From Terriglobia bacterium (GTDB lineage Bacteria > Acidobacteriota > Terriglobia > UBA7540), in assembly GCA_030042795.1 (NCBI GenBank), contig JASHYZ010000104.1, forward strand, positions 1-19,568: a stretch of DNA of 19,568 nt, written 5' to 3'. Shown here piece after piece: positions 14,073 through 19,568 of the stretch. The position numbers and the translations under genes were made by a program. The stretch's first letter is position 1. Each line of letters begins with the position of its first letter. The notes below the pieces were generated by a model. That model was not told the DNA's origin and did no database searches. It worked only from the letters and a program-made list of their open reading frames with translations.

Positions 14073-14110
14073 CGAGAGGGCAGGTCTGGACACGGCCTGC
14101 CCTTCGCTCG
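14073..14110 (+). terminator. Strong hairpin behind the cytochrome c transcript
   Basis: AGGGCAGG (14077-14084) pairs with CCTGCCCT (14096-14103) around an 11-base loop. Outer CGAG/CTCG arms add four pairs across a three-base bulge. There is no T-run after it, so it may stabilise the 3' end rather than terminate on its own. It lies about 100 bases past the stop at 13971. Confidence 0.4.
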
Positions 14111-14445
14111 ACTCATGCCCTGCACCCTTCGCCCGTGGCAACCGGATGCCACACTTCTTGTCTCTGGCCACCGGCGGCGTCTCTTGAGCCGTGAGGAGGA
14201 AGAAGCGTTCTTTGCAGCGTGCGCGAGCAACAGTCCTGATGCGGCGATTCCTTGCGCGAGGCTTGAAAACCCCGCTGATCTTCACCGCCGAGAATCACAT
14301 GGACTTTGTCGGCGCCTTTACCGGATTGCGCAGGATTGAGCAAACCAAATCGCGATTCTGACTGGAACGGGGTGTAGAATTCATTTCCCCTGAAGACCAA
14401 CTACGGAGCGCTTAGGCGCCCTTCGCCGCCGCCGCGCCGGTCGGG

Positions 14446-14469
14446 ACATTTACATTGCCTGATAAATGT
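14446..14469 (-). terminator. AT-rich hairpin at the end of the acyl-CoA synthetase gene
   Basis: ACATTTA (14446-14452) and TAAATGT (14463-14469) form a perfect 7-bp stem with a 10-base loop, three bases past the leftward stop at 14473. The stem is AT-rich and lacks a T-tract, so terminator function is uncertain. Confidence 0.3.
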
Positions 14470-14472
14470 GGA

Positions 14473-17223
14473 CTAAAGGTCAAGGGTTGCGGTGACGCTG
14501 TTGTCGCCTGAGAAGCTTTCCAAGCGGAATCCCACCCTCTCGAAGAGGCGTTGCGTCTCGATATTCTCAGCAAGTATTTCAGCGCTAAGCCGCGCCCAGC
14601 CTTCGGCCCGGGCGACCTCGACAAGATTACGGAGCATGGCCGAGCCCAGCCCGCGACGCTGAAACCGGTCGCTCACCACGATGGCAACTTCACCTTCGCG
14701 GCTCCCATGCTGCCTGCTCAGCCGGGCGACGCCGGCAATTTCGTGTTGGCCGTTCGTCGGGTCTTTATGATCAGCCACCAGCGCCATCTCGCGGTCGTAG
14801 TCGATGAAGCAAATACGGGTGAGGCGCTCGTGGGCAATCCGCTGATCTAACCGTATCATCCGGAAATAGCGCATGTAGACGCTGCGCTCGGAAAGCTCCC
14901 GGTGAAACCTCACCATCAGCGGCTCATCCTCGGGACGAATCGGCCGCACGGTAAGGGACGCTCCGTCCTTAGTAGTTACCGAAAAGGCGTAGTGAGCGGG
15001 ATAAGGTCGAATCACCGGTCTCGGGAGTTGGTCGTCTTTCACTGAGGCGGGATGGAAGACAACGCGGGCGTCGAGTGCGATCAATCCGTCGGCCGACGCC
15101 AGGAGTGGATTGATGTCAATCTCCCGCAGGCGCGGCTGTTCCACCACGAGCTGGCTAAAGCGTACCAGCAACTGCTCGAGCCCTCCCAAGTCGACCGCTT
15201 TCCGACCCCGCACGCCCTGGAGCGCCTTGTAGATTAAGGTTTGCTCCATCATCCGCCTGGCCAAGGTTGTATTAAGCGGTGGCAGCGCCAGAGCGCGGTC
15301 TCGATACACTTCCACCAGTTGACCCCCAGCCCCGAAGAGCAGCACCGGCCCAAATTGCGCGTCGATGGAGCTGCCGACGATCAGTTCGTAACCCTCCCGC
15401 CGGATCATGGGCTGGACAGTCACGCCGAGAAAGTGCTCGGCGCCGGCCTTGGCCACCACCGATGATTGAATAGCCTTGAAAGCGTCCCGGACAGCAGACT
15501 CACTCTTGAGGCCGAGCTGGACGCCGCCCACGTCGGTCTTGTGCGTAATGGTTTCGGAATGCAGTTTGAGCGCCACCGGGAAGCCCAGCCCTCGGGCGAT
15601 CTGCGCCGCTTCTTCCGCGTCTTTAGCAATGCGGGTCTCAACAGTGGGGATGCCGTACGCTTGCAGCAGTTGCTTCGATTCGAACTCGGTCAGCAGCGTC
15701 CGATCCGCTTTCTGCGCGGTCTCGATCAGGCGACTCACCCGGTCGCTCTCCTGCGTGCTTGGGCTGGAGTCGGACACCAGAGCTGGCGTCTCATAGAGAC
15801 CGCGCAGGTTATAGGCGTAGCGCCACATGTACTGGAAAATTCGCACTGCCGTATCCGGATATGTGAACGTAGGGATGCCAGCACGGGCCAGGATGGACTC
15901 GCCTGCCGCCACTGAGGCGCCTCCCATCCAGCTCGCGATGAGGGGCTTGCCGTCCAGCTTGGCAAGCGCCTTCAGCTTATCGGCCGTCTGGGTGGGATCG
16001 GTCATCGCCTGCGGAGTCAGGATGACTACCAGCCCGTCATTGTTGGGATCCTTCGACACTGCGTCTACGGCTTTCATGTAGCGCTCCGAGTCAGCATCCC
16101 CCAGCACATCGACAGGATTTTGATGGCTCCAATGCGGAGGTAGAAACTCGTTCAACTTAGCCACTGTGTTTTCCGAAAGCTGGGCGAGTTCACCACCGTG
16201 AGTGATGAGCGAGTCAGTTGCCAGCACGCCCGGTCCACCCGCGTTGGTCACGATCGCCAAGCGTGGCCCGCCAGGCCGGGGCTGCTTGGCGAGGACATCC
16301 GCCATGTAGAACAGGTCGGCGATAGAGTGTACCCGCAGCACGCCGGAGCGGCGGAAAGCCGCATCCAGCACGGCGTCGCTTCCGGCGAGCGCGCCCGTAT
16401 GTGACGCCGCGGCCCGAGCCGCCGCTTCGCTCGATCCCGCCTTGATCACGATGATGGGCTTGCTGAGAGCCACCTCGCGGGCGGCGGAGAGAAACGATGC
16501 CGGGTTGCCGATAGACTCCATGTAGAGGATGATCGAGTGGGTGCGCGGGTCCTCTCCGAGATAATCGATCATTTCTCCCCAACCTACATCGGCCATCGAC
16601 CCGATCGACACGAAGGCACTGAAGCCGACCTGCTCGCGCAGGCTCCAGTCGAGAATCGCCGTGCACAGCGCTCCGCTCTGGCTGATGAATCCCACGCTGC
16701 CTGGCCGTGCCATGGTGCTGGCGAAAGTGGCATTGAGCCCGGTTAGCGGGCTCATCAGCCCAAGGCAGTTCGGGCCGATGATCCGCATGTGTCCGCGATA
16801 CGCCTCAGCCAGGACCTGTCCCTCAAGCTCCGCTCCCTCTGCCCCGCACTCCTTGAATCCGGCCGAGATGATGATCGCCGCCGGCACCGATGCATTCGTG
16901 CACTCGTTCACCACCTTCGGAACCGTGGCGGCCGGCGTCACGATTACCGCCAGGTCTACTAGCTCCGGTACCGCGGCGATGTTCGGATAGCATCGAATGC
17001 CCAGCACGCTCGTGCGTTTGGGATTCACCGGGAAAACGGTCCCGCCGAAAGGGCTGCTAATCAGGTTCCACAGCACCGTGCGGCCCACGCTGCCCGCTGA
17101 TTCGGTGGCACCGATCACGGCGACAGACCGAGGCAAGAAAAATGGCTTCAGCGGCTGAGACCGGGCGGACAGGACGTCGTGAGCCATCCCAGGGAGCGGG
17201 GTGGTTGTGCGATGAGTGCTCAT
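14473..17223 (-). CDS. ADP-forming acyl-CoA synthetase fused to GNAT acetyltransferase
   Basis: A 916-residue fusion. Residues 25-480 are the CoA-binding and ligase alpha region of ADP-forming acetyl-CoA synthetase: R-S-V-A-V-I-G-A-T at 32-40, G-P-N-C-L-G at 150-155, S-Q-S-G-A at 181-185. H275 in [10 protein letters not shown] is the histidine phosphorylated in active enzymes. Residues 500-725 are the ATP-grasp beta region (K-T-D-V-G-G-V at 562-568). Residues 757-910 are a GNAT domain with the acetyl-CoA loop Q-R-R-G-L-G-S (855-861). The order is that of Pat/PatZ protein lysine acetyltransferases. The retained histidine suggests the ligase half may work, making ATP from acyl-CoA or the reverse. 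ATG 17223 has only a weak AAGAGA site. A perfect palindrome lies 58 bases upstream. Confidence 0.93.
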   Translation of the reverse strand: MSTHRTTTPLPGMAHDVLSARSQPLKPFFLPRSVAVIGATESAGSVGRTVLWNLISSPFGGTVFPVNPKRTSVLGIRCYPNIAAVPELVDLAVIVTPAATVPKVVNECTNASVPAAIIISAGFKECGAEGAELEGQVLAEAYRGHMRIIGPNCLGLMSPLTGLNATFASTMARPGSVGFISQSGALCTAILDWSLREQVGFSAFVSIGSMADVGWGEMIDYLGEDPRTHSIILYMESIGNPASFLSAAREVALSKPIIVIKAGSSEAAARAAASHTGALAGSDAVLDAAFRRSGVLRVHSIADLFYMADVLAKQPRPGGPRLAIVTNAGGPGVLATDSLITHGGELAQLSENTVAKLNEFLPPHWSHQNPVDVLGDADSERYMKAVDAVSKDPNNDGLVVILTPQAMTDPTQTADKLKALAKLDGKPLIASWMGGASVAAGESILARAGIPTFTYPDTAVRIFQYMWRYAYNLRGLYETPALVSDSSPSTQESDRVSRLIETAQKADRTLLTEFESKQLLQAYGIPTVETRIAKDAEEAAQIARGLGFPVALKLHSETITHKTDVGGVQLGLKSESAVRDAFKAIQSSVVAKAGAEHFLGVTVQPMIRREGYELIVGSSIDAQFGPVLLFGAGGQLVEVYRDRALALPPLNTTLARRMMEQTLIYKALQGVRGRKAVDLGGLEQLLVRFSQLVVEQPRLREIDINPLLASADGLIALDARVVFHPASVKDDQLPRPVIRPYPAHYAFSVTTKDGASLTVRPIRPEDEPLMVRFHRELSERSVYMRYFRMIRLDQRIAHERLTRICFIDYDREMALVADHKDPTNGQHEIAGVARLSRQHGSREGEVAIVVSDRFQRRGLGSAMLRNLVEVARAEGWARLSAEILAENIETQRLFERVGFRLESFSGDNSVTATLDL

Positions 17224-17273
17224 AGTCTCTTATATCTCACAGACTCATTTTTTTGATCTGAAGGCAAAGTATC

Positions 17274-17289
17274 TGTGATCGCCGTCACA
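17274..17289. promoter_or_regulatory. Perfect CRP/FNR-type site upstream of the acyl-CoA synthetase gene
   Basis: TGTGA-TCGCCG-TCACA matches all 10 consensus positions. A minus-strand AAAAAT at 17247-17252 is centred 32 bp away, the class II -10 distance, predicting a start near 17240 and a very short leader. No good partner site lies 22 bp away. Confidence 0.65.
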
Positions 17290-17322
17290 GGCCTCGTGCT
17301 GCCGGAAGCCTGTCAGGAACAG

Positions 17323-17338
17323 CGTGACCGGAATCACT
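17323..17338. promoter_or_regulatory. CRP/FNR-type site upstream of the OsmC-family gene
   Basis: CGTGA-CCGGAA-TCACT matches 8 of 10. It is 49 bp from the perfect site at 17274-17289 in the same divergent region. TAATAA at 17365-17370 is a possible -10 box, a few bases beyond class II spacing. Confidence 0.55.
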
Positions 17339-17431
17339 GCGCAGAATCGTCATGCGCCTCAAGCTAATAAAGTCCTGCCCTGGCTTTGCTCCGCGGAGTT
17401 CGAGCCAGGGAAAGTCATCAGGAGGTGGACT

Positions 17432-17797
17432 ATGATTGAAGGCAAACTCACCTTGACAATCCCGGGCGGACCCGGACGGCAGTTTGTAGCTGTCTCAGAC
17501 ACCGGCCATGCTTTGGTGATGGATGACGCTGAAGGTCACACCGCCGCCAAGCCCATCGAGTTGGTCTTGCTGGCGCTCGGCGGCTGCGAGGCTTTCGACG
17601 TGATCGGGATCTTGCGCAAAAAGCGGCAGAGGGTAACAAGCTACGAGATCGAGCTACGCGCCGAGCAGAACCCGGAGCCTCCGAACTACTTCACTCACGT
17701 CGAGATCAGGCACCGCTTGTGCGGCGATATCGATCCCAAGGCCGTCGAGCGGGCATTGTACCTGTCGGAAACCAAGTATTGCTCTGTGGGGCCATGA
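17432..17797 (+). CDS. OsmC/YhfA-family protein, truncated by an apparent frameshift
   Basis: OsmC-family proteins reduce organic hydroperoxides with a pair of cysteines. This frame gives 121 residues with the two expected cysteines: C52 in L-A-L-G-G-C-E-A-F-D-V and C117 in S-E-T-K-Y-C-S-V-G. ATG 17432 has AGGAGG within seven bases; the frame is open further up, but an upstream GTG start would fall inside the palindrome. The frame stops two codons after C-S-V-G, at the point where relatives continue. The missing C-terminal strand is encoded one frame over (17791-17889). A single lost G in the GGGG run at 17788-17791 would explain this. It is either a sequencing or assembly error, a recent mutation, or a -1 shift; error is most likely because the tail is intact. 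Confidence 0.8.
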   Translation: MIEGKLTLTIPGGPGRQFVAVSDTGHALVMDDAEGHTAAKPIELVLLALGGCEAFDVIGILRKKRQRVTSYEIELRAEQNPEPPNYFTHVEIRHRLCGDIDPKAVERALYLSETKYCSVGP

Positions 17798-17889
17798 TCT
17801 CGAAGACCGCCAGGATCAATAACACATTTGAGATTCTTGAGGAGGCCGCTCCCGAGCATGCCTCACATCTGGCTGAGGTCTGCACATGA
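17791..17889 (+). pseudogene. Out-of-frame C-terminal tail of the OsmC-family gene
   Basis: In the frame one base back from the main reading, GCC at 17791 begins A-M-I-S-K-T-A-R-I-N-N-T-F-E-I-L-E-E-A-A and continues to TGA at 17887-17889, 32 codons. After C-S-V-G this is the sort of ending YhfA-like proteins have (an A-M/K-M-L helix, then a T/I-x-x-x-F/Y-E-I strand). Joined, the protein would be about 152 residues. A terminator-like hairpin follows eight bases later. Confidence 0.7.
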
Positions 17890-17896
17890 CGCGCAC

Positions 17897-17924
17897 GCGG
17901 GCCGCAGCCGTCGGCGCTTTTTTT
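17897..17924 (+). terminator. Rho-independent terminator behind the OsmC-family gene
   Basis: G-C pairs at 17897-17898/17916-17917 and GCCG/CGGC (17901-17904/17912-17915) form a six-pair stem with a two-base bulge and a seven-base loop, followed by seven T (17918-17924). Its place right behind base 17889 supports that stop as the original gene end. Confidence 0.55.
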
Positions 17925-18028
17925 GCCGTTCTAATCGCCGAGTACCTCCAAACTGCTGGTTCAATGCTAGGGCCTTTTTCCAACACTTTAGCGGTTTCCG
18001 TAGGAGCACAGTTGAATGTGAAGCCAAG

Positions 18029-19216
18029 CTAAGGCAACCAGTCCGCGATGAAAACGTTAATCTCGTGCGGGGCCTTGGCATTCCGATTTGAGATAAACAC
18101 CAGCTTGCGGCCGTCGGGCGAGAACATGGGAAAAGCGTTGAAGCCGCCGGTGAACGTGATCTGCTCGAGATCGCTTTCGTCAGTGTTTACCGCGTAAAGC
18201 TCGAACTCGCTCGTGGTTGGCGCCCGGTAATTCGAGGAAAAAATGATGCGCCGGTTGCCCGGGAAGAAGGAGGGCGCGAAACTCGCGCCGGGCATATGCG
18301 TCACTTGGCGCTGATCGGAGCCGTCGGTGTGCATCACGTACAGGTCCATTTCGAGCGGCGAGACCAGGTCGCGGGCGAGCAGCGATTTGTAGCGCGCAAC
18401 CTCGCCGGCGCCCGACGGGTGGTGAGCGCGGTAGACGATCCAGCGGCCGTCCAGTGAAAAGAACGGCCCACCATTATAGCCTAGTTCGTGCGTCAGCCGG
18501 CGAACGTCGCTGCCATCGGAATTCATCGTGTAGATATCGAGGTCGCCGTCGCGCGACGAGGTAAACACAATCTCGCGGCCATCGCCCGACATCGTGGCCT
18601 CGGCGTTGTAGCCCTTCCACGGCGTTAGGTCTTTAATGATGTTGCCGGAGTCGGTCGCGTAATATATCCGGAACGACGAGTACACGGCCCAGACGTAACC
18701 GCGCGAATAATCGGGCCGGGGTGGGCAGGCTGCAGCGGCCTCGTGCGTGGACGCGTAGAGGATATGCTTGCCGTCGGGGTAGAAATAGCCGCAGGTGGTG
18801 CGGCCACGGCCGGTGGAAACCAAGCGCACGTCTGAACCGTCCACGTTCATCGTAAACATCTGGTCGCACTCGTATGGCGGGCGGGTGGACTGAAGGATCA
18901 GGCGCTTGCCATCGCTTGAGAAGTAGGCCTCGGCATTCTGGCCGCCGAACGTAAGCTGCTTGACGTGCCGCAGGTGGACCTCGCGCTGGTCGCGCAGCGG
19001 ATCGTCTGTGGTGCCGTGCACCTGGGGTCCCACGCCGCCGAGCCCGCCCGATGAGCCCGATTGTCCCGTCGCCTGGGTTGCGGTCTGCTGGCTCGCCGAT
19101 GACGGAGCCGAACCTTGAGTCTGCTCCCTTGCAAGGACCGCACCGATCATCAGAAAACCAGTGACGGCTACCAAACAGGTGCTAAGCAGCAACGCAAATC
19201 GCCGAATCCTTTTCAT
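18029..19216 (-). CDS. Secreted PD40/TolB-like beta-propeller protein
   Basis: A 395-residue exported protein. The N-terminus M-K-R-I-R-R-F-A-L-L-L-S-T-C-L-V-A-V is a Sec signal peptide, followed by a Ser/Gln/Gly-rich linker to about residue 68. From about residue 80 to the end it repeats the PD40 blade pattern: F-S-S-D-G-K-R-L-I near 99-107, Y-P-D-G-K-H-I-L-Y, S-G-D-G-R-E-I-V-F-T-S, S-L-D-G-R-W-I-V-Y and F-S-P-D-G-R-K-L-V-F. These alternate with D-I-Y-T-M-N-S-D-G-S-D-V-R-R-L-T-type strands as in TolB. It probably forms a six-bladed propeller for binding; no catalytic site is visible. No Pal/Tol genes are near, so it is not TolB proper. It lies outside the palindrome-bearing core. Confidence 0.87.
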   Translation of the reverse strand: MKRIRRFALLLSTCLVAVTGFLMIGAVLAREQTQGSAPSSASQQTATQATGQSGSSGGLGGVGPQVHGTTDDPLRDQREVHLRHVKQLTFGGQNAEAYFSSDGKRLILQSTRPPYECDQMFTMNVDGSDVRLVSTGRGRTTCGYFYPDGKHILYASTHEAAAACPPRPDYSRGYVWAVYSSFRIYYATDSGNIIKDLTPWKGYNAEATMSGDGREIVFTSSRDGDLDIYTMNSDGSDVRRLTHELGYNGGPFFSLDGRWIVYRAHHPSGAGEVARYKSLLARDLVSPLEMDLYVMHTDGSDQRQVTHMPGASFAPSFFPGNRRIIFSSNYRAPTTSEFELYAVNTDESDLEQITFTGGFNAFPMFSPDGRKLVFISNRNAKAPHEINVFIADWLP

Positions 19217-19269
19217 AGTTTGTCAGCCTGCGGCTCCCTTGCCTGTTGGTTTCTCATCCTGAAGTCAGC

Positions 19270-19568
19270 TTAGCCTTCAGACTGCCCTGGGGGGTGTCTG
19301 CGTGCCCTTTTGCGAGGCTCGGCACCCAGGGTTTTGTGGTCGCTGTAGGTGCTGGAATCCACAGTCAATTCCTCTCCTGTGCGAATCGCCCGCGAGGCGC
19401 GGAAGTCATAGCAATTTGGGTCAAACACAACGTTCGGCTTCTGACCTTCCTTCGGATCATTAAGGTACCAAGACATTGTGAGTTGATGAAAGCTGGGCGG
19501 ACAACCGTACCGGGTAGGCTTGCCGCCAGCCCGCTTCTTTACGATGGCGAAGTCGTCGTAGAACTTCC
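19270..19568 (-). CDS. SET-domain protein, C-terminal part; start beyond the right edge
   Basis: The frame reads leftward from the right edge without a stop to TAA at 19270-19272, about 99 codons of a longer gene. The segment Q-L-T-M-S-W-Y-L-N-D followed by D-P-N-C-Y-D-F-R-A-S-R-A-I, and then T-G-E-E-L-T-V-D, fits the C-terminal half of SET methyltransferase domains. There an N-H-S-x-x-P-N motif and a G-E-E-L-T-x-D-Y motif form the S-adenosylmethionine site. Here the tyrosine after the aspartate reads S-S-T-Y, and the N-H is N-D, so activity is uncertain. An internal ATG at 19476 is unlikely to be the start because the fold extends upstream of it. The tail is basic (R-K-R-A-R-R-H). Confidence 0.7.
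   Translation of the reverse strand, partial: KFYDDFAIVKKRAGGKPTRYGCPPSFHQLTMSWYLNDPKEGQKPNVVFDPNCYDFRASRAIRTGEELTVDSSTYSDHKTLGAEPRKRARRHPPGQSEG

Larger units (their letters stand above)
13972..14472. other. Intergenic region between convergent genes, no gene supported
   Basis: About 500 bases between the convergent small-membrane-protein and acyl-CoA synthetase genes. Two hairpins are listed separately. A 15-codon frame (14004-14051) and a 74-codon frame (14115-14339) exist. The latter has a stretch L-L-S-R-E-E-E-E-A-F-F-A-A-C faintly like the start of tyrosine-recombinase catalytic domains, but nothing after it fits. I call no gene. Confidence 0.5.

Noticed and set aside
14115..14339. Frame with R-R-L-L-S-R-E-E-E-E-A-F-F-A-A-C, faintly like a tyrosine recombinase
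   Set aside because: Only about 15 residues fit; no catalytic residue follows in any frame and there is no ribosome binding site.
17324..17431. Upstream GTG start for the OsmC-family frame
   Set aside because: The GTG lies inside the palindrome at 17323-17338; ATG 17432 has a strong AGGAGG and gives the normal family N-terminus.

Overview
The window looks like one contig of a moderately GC-rich Gram-negative bacterium. Acidobacteriota is the best guess. The reasons are the mix of gene families (secreted PD40 propeller, TPR protein, Crp/Fnr regulator, universal stress proteins, Hsp20, ADP-forming acyl-CoA synthetase/GNAT fusion) and the scattered hairpin repeats of the ATTCCC-N8-GGGAAT type. 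This is inference from reading; no search was run. No RNA gene, CRISPR array or intact insertion sequence was seen.

Layout. The left flank (1-5800) holds a TPR-type exported protein running off the left edge, a sodium:solute symporter read rightward from a good sigma70-type promoter, an oxygen-dependent protoporphyrinogen/coproporphyrinogen oxidase read leftward, a hairpin-rich spacer with a REPIN-like element, an unrecognised 228-residue protein, and about 590 bases with only repeat remnants. The core (5798-17889) holds a small protein and Hsp20 (leftward), a PAS-PAS-GAF sigma54 activator, a STAS protein plus an FNR/CRP-type regulator, a double-domain and a single-domain universal stress protein (leftward), a four-helix membrane protein, an exported cytochrome c with a small membrane protein, a 916-residue acyl-CoA synthetase/acetyltransferase fusion (leftward), and an OsmC-family gene with an apparent frameshift. 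The right flank (18029-19568) holds a secreted PD40/TolB-like propeller and the C-terminal part of a SET-domain protein that runs off the right edge.

Main observation. Eight transcription starts in the core carry 16-bp palindromes close to TGTGA-N6-TCACA, twelve sites in all. Two are perfect (12966-12981 and 17274-17289). In four promoter regions they come as pairs whose centres are exactly 22 bp apart, two helical turns. I saw none in the non-coding parts of either flank. The Crp/Fnr protein encoded in the middle has four cysteines placed like the [4Fe-4S] ligands of FNR, but a CRP-like recognition helix (S-R-E-T-V-T-R) expected to read TGTGA. The simplest reading is a self-contained regulon in which an oxygen- or redox-sensing regulator controls itself, small heat-shock and universal stress proteins, a cytochrome c module, an energy-conserving acyl-CoA synthetase and a peroxidase-type protein. 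In content it recalls the hypoxia/dormancy regulons of other phyla. The sites and spacing are seen directly; the regulator-site link and the redox role are inference.
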